Shown in pieces: positions 44,364 through 52,705 of a stretch of 64,000 bases of DNA. Source of the stretch: G965240365 sp965240365 (lineage in GTDB: Bacteria; Pseudomonadota; Gammaproteobacteria; Eutrophobiales; Eutrophobiaceae). The stretch lies in assembly GCA_965240365.1 (NCBI GenBank), contig OZ251218.1, positions 3,286,001 to 3,350,000 on the forward strand, written 5' to 3'. The notes under the pieces are model-generated. The model worked only from the letters and a program-made list of their open reading frames with translations, had not been told where the DNA came from and did not search any database. Positions within the stretch are counted from its first letter, which is position 1, and each line of letters opens with the position of its first letter. The position numbers and the translations under genes were made by a program.

Positions 44364-45682
44364 CAAATCTGGAACTTGGTATTTTTTCGCTGCCGGTGCT
44401 TTTGGCGCTGATTTTTCTGCGCATGCCAATCGGCCTTGCAATGCTGGCTGTCGGCATGGTCGGCACCATGCTGGTGACGGGGGGGCCGCATGTCGTGCTC
44501 GCCCAGCTTAAAGGCCAAGTCTATACGACATTTTCAAACTATTCTCTGTCCATCGTGCCGCTCTTTTTGCTCATGGGGCAATTTGCAACGCTTGGCGGCA
44601 TGTCTCGGGCGCTGTTCAAAGCGGCGGAGGCTTTTTTGGGTCACCGCAAGGGCGGTATTGCCATGGCTTCCGTCGGGGCTTGTGCCGGGTTCGGTGCGAT
44701 CTGCGGCTCTTCGCTTGCAACGGCGGCGACCATGGGGCAAACCGCCCTTCCGGAGTTAAAACGCTACGGCTATTCGGGCGGTTTATCGACGGCGGCGTTA
44801 GCGGCAGGCGGCACGCTCGGCATCCTGATCCCTCCTTCCGTCGTCCTGGTAATCTACGCCATTTTGACCGAACAAAATATCGCAAAGCTCTTTATCGCCG
44901 CCTTTATCCCCGGATTGCTGGCCGCTCTGGGCTATATGATTGTGATTCGCCTGATCGTGGCCCTGTCTTCCGGAAATGACGGCATGACCGAACGGCTTCC
45001 ATGGATTGAACGTTTTCGGATGCTGTCGCGCGTCTGGCCCGTGCTTATGGTCTTCAGTCTGGTCGTGGGCGGTATTTATTTCGGCTGGTTCACCCCGACC
45101 GAAGCCGCCGCAATCGGTTGCGCGGGCACTGCGTTGATTGCGCTTGCCAATCGCGGGCTGACACGATCCTCGCTTGGTGATGCCATTTTAAAAACCGCCC
45201 AAAACACCGCAATGATCTTTTTGATCATCCTCGGTGCCGCCTTCTACAATGCTTTTCTGGCGCTCACCCATGTCCCGCAAGAAATTTCCGGCTTTGTGGT
45301 CGGGTTGGAAATCTCCCCCTGGACGGTTCTGATTGTCATCTTGGGCATCTATCTGGTTTTCGGTTGCGTGATGGATAGTCTATCGATGATCCTGCTGACC
45401 GTGCCGATCTTCTTTCCCATCATCTCAGCTTTAGATTTCGGATTAACGGAGGAAGAAACCGCCCTTTGGTTCGGCATACTGGTGCTGATCGTGGTCGAAG
45501 TCGGGCTGATAACACCGCCTGTCGGCATGAATCTTTTTATCATCGGTGCCATGGATCGCACGACCCGGATTGTCGAGACCTATAAATATATTCTGCCCTT
45601 CGTGGCATCCGACATCATCCGCACGGCCCTCTTACTCGCTTTCCCGGCCCTCACGCTTGGCTTGCTGCGCCTGATCTACTAA
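44360..45682 (+). CDS. dctM: TRAP transporter large permease, DctM type
   Basis: A 440-residue membrane protein with about 12 helices. GACAGFGAICGSSLATAATMG and LAAGGTLGILIPPSVVLVIY are the sodium- and substrate-site motifs, and ELGLITPPVGMNLF-like sequence (EVGLITPPVGMNLFII) lies near the end. Start GTG at 44360 overlaps the dctQ stop; a longer frame from 44174 is spurious. Thirty bases of it are duplicated at 36021-36050. Confidence 0.93.
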   Translation: MTNLELGIFSLPVLLALIFLRMPIGLAMLAVGMVGTMLVTGGPHVVLAQLKGQVYTTFSNYSLSIVPLFLLMGQFATLGGMSRALFKAAEAFLGHRKGGIAMASVGACAGFGAICGSSLATAATMGQTALPELKRYGYSGGLSTAALAAGGTLGILIPPSVVLVIYAILTEQNIAKLFIAAFIPGLLAALGYMIVIRLIVALSSGNDGMTERLPWIERFRMLSRVWPVLMVFSLVVGGIYFGWFTPTEAAAIGCAGTALIALANRGLTRSSLGDAILKTAQNTAMIFLIILGAAFYNAFLALTHVPQEISGFVVGLEISPWTVLIVILGIYLVFGCVMDSLSMILLTVPIFFPIISALDFGLTEEETALWFGILVLIVVEVGLITPPVGMNLFIIGAMDRTTRIVETYKYILPFVASDIIRTALLLAFPALTLGLLRLIY

Positions 45683-45687
45683 TCCGA

Positions 45688-46354
45688 TCATGCACCGACG
45701 ACTTCCAAAGCGTGTCGGGCAATCATCATCTCTTCATTGGTGGGAATGGTGAAGCATCTTACCGCCGATCCTGCGGCACTGAATTCCAGTTCACCGGCCG
45801 CATTGGCGCGGGCGTCGAAATCCAGCCCGGCCCATGCCAAGCCCTGGGCGACCTGCGCGCGGATGACGCCAGCATTCTCACCGATGCCACCGGTAAAGAC
45901 CAAAGCATCAACCCCGCCGATGGCAGCGGCCAACGCCCCGAAATTGCGCCGGATTTGATAGACGAAATAAGCCATCGCCTCTTGCGCGGCAGGATCGGGG
46001 TAATCGGTCAGATCGCGCATATCGGATGACACGCCGCTCAATCCCCGCAATCCGGATTGTTTGTAGAGCAATTCGGTAACTTGCCAAGTATCCATGCCGT
46101 CATGGTCAATTAGGTGCAGTACCCCCCCCCCCTCCCGGATCAATCTGACCGCATCGGGTTCCCATACACAGACCGTCCAAGGCGGTAAACCCCATAGTGG
46201 AATCCATAGAAGCACCATTGACCAGGCCGCACATGGACGCGCCATTGCCCAGATGCGCGACAATCACCCGGCCTTTTGCAAGCTGCGGATCGATTTCGGT
46301 AAGACGGCGGGCGATAAATTCATAAAACAGGCTATTCTGGATGGGATCATACAC
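45688..46354 (-). pseudogene. ackA: Acetate kinase remnant, 5'-truncated and frameshifted at a C11 run
   Basis: Only the C-terminal 55-60% of acetate kinase remains. The first frame reads YEFIARRLTEIDPQLAKGRV, HLGNGASMC and MGFTALDGLCMGTRCGQIDPG, then fails at eleven consecutive C (46122-46132, G on the coding strand). The next frame resumes GVLHLIDHDGMDTWQV and continues through SGVSSDMRDL, VFTGGIGENAGVIR and IPTNEEMMIARHALE to the normal end. The N-terminus is replaced by a piece of an ISL3-type transposase. It converges on dctM. Confidence 0.88.
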
Positions 46355-46362
46355 CTACCCGC

Positions 46363-46440
46363 CGTGTCAAAGCGTGTCTCAACGACATACCACGGCGAAC
46401 TCACACCAAGCGCCGCCTCAAAAAGCTGTTCCGATTGCAT
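46363..46440 (-). pseudogene. ISL3-family transposase N-terminal fragment
   Basis: Starting at 46440 the reverse strand reads MQSEQLFEAALGVSSPWYVV and then ETRFDTAG, the usual opening of ISL3-type transposases (LFEAALGV..PWYV). It runs out of frame into acetate kinase near 46363. Only about 26 residues remain, so this is debris from a deletion or insertion event. Confidence 0.65.
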
Positions 46441-46499
46441 CGCCCTATCCCCTTCTTCTCATTGATCAATAGTGCCAGAATTATTACATTACCCACTCA

Positions 46500-46860
46500 G
46501 ATTTTGAAAGAGGCCTTATTTTAGATAAGGTGACCCTGTATTCCTGCTAAAACCCTGCCTGCTACAGGCAGACAGGATAACGGAAAACCAAAACAACACC
46601 CCGTCGTCATTTATGGACAGGATGTCCTGTATGCGGCGTGAGGGCAGGACGCCAGTAGCCGCCCGGCCTGCCTGCTGCAGGCAGGCGAAGGCCGGAATCT
46701 AGGAGGGCGGGCCGGGATGTGAAATGAGCGCCAGTTCTGTCTAATTGTCATTCCCGCCCAAGCCCTGCCTGTTGCAGGCAAGGGGAATGTATGACATAAA
46801 CCACTGGATTCCGGCTTTCGCCGGAATGACAACGGGGGCAGATAAGGTAACCTTGTTTAG
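46500..46860. repeat. Dispersed repeats between ackA remnant and aldo-keto reductase
   Basis: Contains a unit C fragment (CTTATTTTAGATAAGGTGAC at 46516-46535), a unit A copy (about 46606-46705) interrupted exactly by a 19-bp palindrome at 46667-46685, and ATTCCCGC/ATTCCGGC hairpin units (46747-46829). The uninterrupted form of the unit A site is at 9523-9545. No gene is seen. Confidence 0.75.
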
Positions 46861-46887
46861 CCCTCCCACTGACACTGAGGTAAATTG

Positions 46888-47931
46888 ATGATGGAATATT
46901 CAAGACTTGGCAATACAGAGATTAAGGTCAGCCGTATCTGTCTGGGGACGATGACCTGGGGCGAACAAAATACCGAGGCCGAGGCCCATCAGCAACTGGA
47001 CTATGCCCTGGACCAGGGCATTAACTTCATTGATACGGCCGAGTTGTATCCCGTGCCGCCAAAGGCCGACACCCAGGGCTTGACCGAGACTCATATCGGC
47101 GCCTGGCTGGCCCGGCGCAGGCAGCGCGACAAACTGATCATTGCGACCAAGGTCTGCGCGCGGGGCGAGTGGCTGCCGTATCTGCGGGATGGCAAAAACA
47201 AACTTGACAAGAAGAATATCAATCTCGCCCTGGACGCCTCATTAAGGCGGCTGCAAACCGATTATATCGACCTGTATCAATTGCACTGGCCGGAACGCGA
47301 TGCCAATTTCTTCGGCAAGCTCGGCTATCATCATGCCCCTGAAAAAGACGGCGTGGCGATTGAAGAGACCCTGGACGCGCTGTTTGAACTGGTCAAGGCG
47401 GGCAAGCTGCGCCACATCGGGATCTCCAACGAAACGGCCTGGGGTTGCGCCGAATATCTGCGTATCGCGCGGGAAAAACAGCGGCCGCGCGTCGTCAGCA
47501 TTCAAAACCCCTACAATTTATTAAACCGAACCTTTGAGATTGGCCTGGCCGAATTTGCCCAGCGCGAGCAGGTCGGGCTGCTGGCCTACTCGCCGCTGGC
47601 CTTTGGCGTGCTGAGCGGCAAGTATCTGGATGGCGCGCGGCCCAAAGGCAGCCGCCTGGCCCTGTTTGACCACTTTAGCCGCTACACCAATGCCGAGGCC
47701 ACCGCCGCGACCGAGGCCTATGCCCGGCTGGCCGCGGAAAGCGGGTTGCTGCCGGCCGAGATGGCCCTGGCCTACATCAACAGCCGACCCTTTCTGACCA
47801 GCAATATCATCGGCGCAACCAACATGAGACAACTCAAGGCAGACATTGAAAGTATCGAGCTAAAGCTGTCCAAGGATACAATCCGGGCGATTGAGGCCAT
47901 TCATGTTGAGCATCCTAATCCTTGCCCGTGA
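46888..47931 (+). CDS. tas: NADPH-dependent aldo/keto reductase, Tas-like
   Basis: A 347-residue AKR close to E. coli Tas. MEYSRLGNTEIKVSRICLGT, MTWGEQNTEAEAHQQLDYAL and FIDTAELYPVPPKADTQGLT are nearly diagnostic; the AKR tetrad appears as Asp and Tyr in DTAELY, Lys in IIATKV and His in YQLHWPERD. The second of two adjacent Met codons (46888) is taken as start. It stands alone among repeats. Substrate is unknown for this subfamily. Confidence 0.93.
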   Translation: MMEYSRLGNTEIKVSRICLGTMTWGEQNTEAEAHQQLDYALDQGINFIDTAELYPVPPKADTQGLTETHIGAWLARRRQRDKLIIATKVCARGEWLPYLRDGKNKLDKKNINLALDASLRRLQTDYIDLYQLHWPERDANFFGKLGYHHAPEKDGVAIEETLDALFELVKAGKLRHIGISNETAWGCAEYLRIAREKQRPRVVSIQNPYNLLNRTFEIGLAEFAQREQVGLLAYSPLAFGVLSGKYLDGARPKGSRLALFDHFSRYTNAEATAATEAYARLAAESGLLPAEMALAYINSRPFLTSNIIGATNMRQLKADIESIELKLSKDTIRAIEAIHVEHPNPCP

Positions 47932-47939
47932 AGTGGGCG

Positions 47940-48075
47940 GGATTATCAATCCTCGCCCCTTCGTCATCCCGGCCTGACTGCATAAGGCCAACTGGAATAA
48001 AGCCGGAATCCAGCCTCCGCCGTCATTCCGGCCTGCCTGCTACAGACAGGCGAAAGCCGGAATCCAGCGGTTTAC
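47940..48075. repeat. Hairpin repeats with a precise 19-bp palindrome insertion
   Basis: A degenerate repeat GTCATCCCGGCC...GGAATAAAGCCGGAATCC is followed by GTCATTCCGG, the palindrome CCTGCCTGCTACAGACAGG at 48032-48050, and CGAAAGCCGGAATCCAG. Removing the palindrome restores the hairpin found intact at 58756-58780. From 48076 to 48211 I see only AT-rich sequence without a gene. Confidence 0.7.
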
Positions 48076-48211
48076 ATACATACGATTGAATCACCCCGGC
48101 TCCATCAGGAGGGGGGTTATCTGGGTCATGTGGCCTTGCTTGACTCGATTTATTGTAAAATCACAAAAAAATAAATTTGTGATTTATGTGATTCTGTACT
48201 ACATTATTTCG

Positions 48212-49318
48212 TGAATTCAACTCGTAAGTGCAACTCATAACTCGGAACAGGAGGCGAGCTGCGGTAGTATCTCTGCTTTTTGTTCTGGCAAGAATGAGAA
48301 GCATCGATGAGACAATACACACAGCTCACCCAGGAGCAACGCTACCAGATTTATGCCCTTATGAAAGCAGGCCATAATCAAACTGAGACAGCCCGTATCC
48401 TTGAGGTTCACAAATCCACCATAAGCCGTGAGTTGAGGCGCAACCGTGGCCTCTGCGGCTATCGTCCGCAGCAGGCCGAACGGCTGGCCGTGACCCGCCG
48501 GCAGGGAAAGGCTAAGGTGCGCATTCAATCCGACCATTGGGACTGGGTTGAAGCCTTGCTGCGTGAGGACTGGAGCCCGGAACAGGCCTGCCTGCTGCAG
48601 GCAGGTGAGCCTCTGGCTGGCTCAGGAAAAGCGCCTTCGGATTAGCCATGAATGGATTTATCGCTATATTCTGCGGGACAAACAGCAAGGCGGCGACCTG
48701 TACCGTCGCCTGCGTTGCCAGAAGCGGCGCAGGAAGCGCTACGGTCACTTTAGCCGCCGTGGCCAGTGGTCTGGCCGCGTTTCCATTGATGAGCGACCCG
48801 CCATCGTCGACAGGCGTGCCCGATTGGGTGATTGGGAATTGGATACAATCATTGGCAAGGGGCACAAACAGGCCCTCGTGTCCCTGACCGAACGTAAGTC
48901 GCGCCTGACGTTGATTGCCAGGGTCGCCAGCAAGGAAGCGGATACGGTCAAGGCCGCTATTTTGCAACAGCTTGCTCCCTTGTCTGATAATGTCCATACC
49001 CTGACTTCTGACAACGGCAGGGAGTTTGCGCGCCATCAGGCCATTGCCAAAGCGCTCAATGCGACCTTTTATTTCGCTCACCCCCGCCTGCAGCAGGCAG
49101 GCCTATGCCTCCTGGCAACGCGGACTCAACGAAAATACCAACGGCCTGATACGCCAATACTTCCCCAAGGACAGAGACTTTACCACCATCACTGAACAGG
49201 AGATTAAAACAGCTATGGATAAATTAAATAACCGACCTCGAAAATGTATTGGCATGAAAACACCTAATCAGGTATTTTTCGGAATCAATCCTAATGTTGC
49301 TCTTGCTGGTTGAATCCA
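48212..49318 (+). mobile_element. IS30-family insertion sequence, nearly full length but frameshifted
   Basis: About 1.1 kb bounded by imperfect inverted ends (TGAATTCAACTCGTAAGTGC at 48212 and the complement of TGCTCTTGCTGGTTGAATCC ending near 49317). The transposase starts at 48307: MRQYTQLTQEQRYQIYALMK and HKSTISRELRRNRG form the helix-turn-helix, and LGDWELDTIIGKGHK, TLTSDNGREFA and NRPRKCIG contain the DDE core. Two 19-bp palindromes (48587-48605 and 49083-49101) each shift the frame, so no intact protein is made. It is the most complete of three copies in the window. Confidence 0.9.
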
Positions 49319-49550
49319 CGTTTAGTATCTATGACGATTTTCAGCACACTTCAGGACTATCTTGGCGAACACGTAGGGCGGGCAGACCTCCGCCTGTTCG
49401 AAGCAATCCTTTCCGGGAGAAAGGGAGGGATTCATGCGCCTCAACGACGAGGGGTCGGGCCGGCTCCGCCAGATGGCGGCCTCGATCTGCCGTCGTCGGC
49501 CTGGTTTCAGCCGGCCTCAGCTCGCTCCGACGGTCTCACTCCTGACATAA
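49319..49550. other. Unassigned scrambled sequence
   Basis: A 230-bp stretch after the IS30 copy with only short frames. One begins MTIFSTLQDYLGEHVGRADL and reads LRLFEAILSGRKGG, which might be a gene fragment, but I do not recognise it. It looks like joined debris in the decayed island. Confidence 0.3.
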
Positions 49551-49555
49551 TGGCC

Positions 49556-49660
49556 CCTTATACGCACTATCCGCACTCTCACCGCAGCCGCACTCGGCCA
49601 CGACGTTGGGGTTGTTGAAGCGCAGAACCGTATTGACGCCTTCGCGCGCGAGGTCCACCC
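49556..49660 (-). pseudogene. IscA/SufA/HesB-type protein, C-terminal fragment
   Basis: The reverse strand reads VNTVLRFNNPNVVAECGCGESA, which matches the C-terminal NPN...CGCGxS motif of A-type iron-sulfur carriers (IscA, ErpA, SufA). Upstream sequence does not continue the family and downstream it runs on without the usual stop. Only about 30 recognisable residues remain. Confidence 0.5.
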
Positions 49661-49854
49661 TGCGTGCCGCACAAAACATCGAGGGCATCGGCGGCGACAA
49701 AAATGTGGATACCGCTGTCGAGGCTGATCTGCGCGTTATCCGCCGACCCTTATTTGACCGTATCAAAGCATTAGACATCCTAATCAAAACAGTTAAGATT
49801 AAAACAAGAGCTTAGCAGCAAACTAAAACCTACGCAGCGAAATGGCGTAAGGCA

Positions 49855-50070
49855 CGATCCTGAAAAGGGTTTTGGCCGACGCTGGCGGCAAGAACCGCAA
49901 TGCCCCCGGCCTCTACAAATTCTGGATCTACACCACCAGCCAGAAGCTTCGGATCACGCCCGCACTCAAACACCAGACCAGTCACCGTTCCACTATCGAA
50001 CGGTCATCGTATGGACCGTCACTACCTCGCACACAAACAGGGTGACGCCACCAACCCGATTCTCGCCTAA
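49855..50070 (+). pseudogene. IS5-superfamily transposase C-terminal remnant
   Basis: One frame reads KFWIYTTSQKLRITPALKHQ and RSTIE, and after a frameshift another reads HRMDRHYLAHKQGDATNPIL. Together these resemble the end of IS5/IS1182-type transposases (RSAIEP...HRM.RNYL....GD..NA.LAA). It is truncated and shifted. No inverted ends could be assigned. Confidence 0.5.
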
Positions 50071-50295
50071 CTTTATTCTTCATGCTCGGCTGAATAATCT
50101 TGTGGTAAGGCAATCAAAGGATATCCTGGACTACATTGTTGTGGCGGCTGGAAGGTATTATCAGGCAATCTGTATGTTGATTGGAGGGGTAAATTGCCCA
50201 AAACAATAAATAACATCCCTCTTGATATTATCCAAATTTTGATCTGTACTATAGAATAGTATTCTTGTTCCATTGAGTTTAAGGAACAGAGTAAA

Positions 50296-51450
50296 ATGCG
50301 GTTGTTTAGCTATATTCTGATGTTCGCAGTAGCCGTTATAGGCTCAAATTCCTTGTTGTTGAGCCCCATACTCGCAGACATCGCATCGGATTTCTCAGTA
50401 ACGGCTGTGGACGTTGCTTGGGCGATTACGGCTTATAACGCTGCGACGGCTGTATCAGCATTATTACTTGCACGCTTTATAGATGTTTGGGGCATTCGTG
50501 CCGCTTTGATGGCTGCCTATACTTGCCTATCCGTTGGTACTGGCATCAGTGCGATGGCTTGGAGCCTGGAAGGTTTGCTGCTTGGGCAGATTTTGGCTGG
50601 TCTAGGCGCAGGTGTTTCACTACCTGCAATCTATGCCTTGGCCCCCATGATCGCCCCTAAAGGTAACGAAACCAAAATTGTCGGCCGTGTTCTAACGGGC
50701 TGGTCTATTGCTCTGGTTGCAGGGATTCCAATCTCGGCATATCTGACAGATGTTTTCGGATGGCGGTCGGCTTATTATCTTTTGTTCGGGCTATCCATAT
50801 TCACACTTGCCTTAATCACAAAGTTAATGGATCGTGTGCATCAGCTTGGTGACCGCAATAATGATCGTCAGACTGCAAATTGGAATATTTTCGCCCCTTT
50901 CACAGTGGCTGGCGCGTCTCCAATCCTGTTTATGAACTTGCTTTATATGACGGCATTTTATGGAACCTACGCTTATATAGGCACATATTTGAAAGACAGT
51001 TTCGATGCCACAACCATACAAGCCGGTTATGCCGTGCTTGCCTATGGCATTGGATTTGGACTTGCCTCATTTGCCGATCCATTGGTCGATAAACTCGGCA
51101 TACACAAAACAACCGGATTTATCTTCGTTGTTTTAAGCCTGACATATCTGGCCTTCTTTTACAAATATGATCAAATAGCCATCGTTTATGCAATATGCCT
51201 TGGCTGGGGATTTTTGAATCATTTAGGCTTAAGCGCGATTATCACGCTGCTTGGCCGGATTGATACCGATTTGAAAGGGCAGTTGATGGGTATGAACAGC
51301 GTATTCACCTATGCTGGCGGGTCGGCTGGCACATTCTTATTCGGCATTATTTACATCGAAAAAGGGTTTTATCTGGCCGCTTTATTGGCTGTAGGAATGA
51401 TCGTAATACTGACAATCATCTATTTGATTTCAGTAAAAAAAAGAGCGTAA
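50296..51450 (+). CDS. MFS transporter
   Basis: A 384-residue major facilitator protein with about 12 helices. The motif A region is LARFIDVWGIRAALMAAYT near residues 56-74, and VDVAWAITAYNAATAVSALL marks the helix 1-2 region of the DHA1 drug-efflux group. RBS AAGGAAC precedes the ATG. Codon use is more AT-rich than the purine genes, suggesting transfer. Probable role is efflux of a small molecule; specificity is unknown. Confidence 0.82.
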   Translation: MRLFSYILMFAVAVIGSNSLLLSPILADIASDFSVTAVDVAWAITAYNAATAVSALLLARFIDVWGIRAALMAAYTCLSVGTGISAMAWSLEGLLLGQILAGLGAGVSLPAIYALAPMIAPKGNETKIVGRVLTGWSIALVAGIPISAYLTDVFGWRSAYYLLFGLSIFTLALITKLMDRVHQLGDRNNDRQTANWNIFAPFTVAGASPILFMNLLYMTAFYGTYAYIGTYLKDSFDATTIQAGYAVLAYGIGFGLASFADPLVDKLGIHKTTGFIFVVLSLTYLAFFYKYDQIAIVYAICLGWGFLNHLGLSAIITLLGRIDTDLKGQLMGMNSVFTYAGGSAGTFLFGIIYIEKGFYLAALLAVGMIVILTIIYLISVKKRA

Positions 51451-51459
51451 CCGAAATCA

Positions 51460-51800
51460 AAAGAAATCATTCGGCATGGACCGAATCTCTGGCGCTATGC
51501 GTATTCGCTGATTCCCTCCAATAACGGCCTTCCCCGTGTCACCGTACCCCACGAAGAGCGCTTATTGCGGCTTCAGGTATCGTGAGCAGCATACGCTGCT
51601 CTTGCCAACCGGTATCATTATTCGGCTTCCGAACCGGTTACCGACATAAAAACACCACGTTTTAAGGGGCTGAAACGCCCTCAAGACGCCGCGGGTAGGG
51701 CTTTTGCCTGCGCTGTCGTCACTCCACGATGGCGAATGCATCCAGCACACCGGCGACGGGCCTTTTGCCGTGCCCGTGGACGGTCTCCGGCTAGAAGGCG
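51460..51800. other. Intergenic debris without a recognisable gene
   Basis: One frame contains the short phrase HDGECIQHTGDGPFAVPVDG followed by LRLEGEGIV, possibly from a lost coding region, but it has no start or domain. No repeats of the families seen elsewhere are obvious here. Confidence 0.3.
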
Positions 51801-51813
51801 AGGGGATCGTGTG

Positions 51814-51939
51814 ATGGAAGATAAACAAATAGAAGCCATTATAAATGCCACATTTCCGGGGCTGATGTTTTTCTGCCGGGATCTGGATTTGGACGAGCAG
51901 CTTATTACGAAATACAAGCCCGAAGCGTCTGGCCCTTGA
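51814..51939 (+). CDS. Very short hypothetical protein
   Basis: A 41-codon frame, MEDKQIEAIINATFPGLMFF followed by CRDLDLDEQLITKYKPEASGP, with a GAGGGG-like site upstream. It has amino-acid composition plausible for a real protein but no recognised family, and may be the 5' remnant of a longer gene. Low confidence. Confidence 0.3.
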   Translation: MEDKQIEAIINATFPGLMFFCRDLDLDEQLITKYKPEASGP

Positions 51940-51992
51940 TTTGCATGTTCTACGGGAGCCAGCGGGCGAGCCAGAGGCTCGTCTTTAACCGA

Positions 51993-52223
51993 TTAAACGA
52001 TATTCCATTTTGCCTCAATCGTGTCTGCCGAAAGGTCGGCGCCACAATCCCACGCGATAAAATACCCGCCGTTGGTTATTTTCATAAAATTCTCTTTTTC
52101 CTTGAGGGGTTCAAATGCTTCGGATTCAAGATAAGGGGAGACATCAAATACCCCGGTTAAACCATTTTCTGCCTGAATAAGCAGTCGGTAATGATCTTTT
52201 GGCGCTACCTTGACAATATTCAT
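51993..52223 (-). CDS. DUF2442 domain protein
   Basis: A 76-residue protein matching DUF2442: VKVAPKDHYRLLIQAENGLTG, VFDVSPYLESEAFEPL and GGYFIAWDCGADLSADTI are the three usual blocks. DUF2442 genes commonly pair with DUF4160 genes in small toxin-antitoxin-like modules. Here its ATG overlaps the stop of a DUF4160 remnant, so the pair existed but the partner is broken. Confidence 0.82.
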   Translation of the reverse strand: MNIVKVAPKDHYRLLIQAENGLTGVFDVSPYLESEAFEPLKEKENFMKITNGGYFIAWDCGADLSADTIEAKWNIV

Positions 52224-52325
52224 TGATCCAGCCCTCTGATTGGAAATGGTTTTTTGCCGTTTGCGGCAAGCTCCCAGTCTGCCTGTAAATCTTCCTGATG
52301 TATCTCAATCCATGCCACCACAAGT
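52220..52325 (-). pseudogene. DUF4160 protein, C-terminal remnant
   Basis: The reverse strand reads VVAWIEIHQEDLQADWELAA then NGKKPFPIRGLDQ and a TGA that overlaps the DUF2442 start. This matches the C-terminal third of DUF4160 proteins. The rest is replaced by dispersed repeats starting near 52326, so an insertion or deletion by repeat DNA truncated it. Confidence 0.7.
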
Positions 52326-52617
52326 TATTGTCATTACCGCCTGGGCCCTGCCTGCTGCAGGCAGGGGGGAATATATGACATAAACCACTGGATTCCGGCT
52401 TTCGCCGGGCGGCTACGGGCATCCTCGGCGGCTTGTTCCAGACGCCGCTCTACCACCTACGTCCTGTAGGCGTGCCCTCCCTGCCTGCAGCAGGCAGGTC
52501 GCCACATACAGGACTTCCTGTCCATAAATGACGACGGGGGCGATAGGCGCATTATGAGCAATACTAACGATACCGTGGCCAGGATAACTGACACCTTATT
52601 TTAGATGAAGTGACCCT
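52326..52617. repeat. Repeat block with units A, C and two 19-bp palindromes
   Basis: From left: a GTCATTACCGCC hairpin carrying a palindrome at 52347-52365; a long unit A copy in reverse orientation (about 52388-52532) interrupted by a palindrome at 52480-52498; and a unit C copy at 52536-52617. The uninterrupted unit A junction is seen at 12462, 22918 and 23354. No gene. The purB promoter would have to lie in the last 90 bp. Confidence 0.8.
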
Positions 52618-52705
52618 TGTTTTTCGGGCCGCTGATCATGCCCCGGTTCCCGCATTTGTTGTATAATCCGCGGTTTCTATCTATTGCCCTATTGCCGAGA
52701 TCACA

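Noticed and set aside
46122..46132. Phase-variable acetate kinase as a functional switch
   Set aside because: The gene lacks its N-terminal half and is fused to transposase debris, so slippage at the C11 run could not restore a working enzyme.
48235..48537. Minus-strand frame across the IS30 left end
   Set aside because: Antisense to the transposase start, no family.
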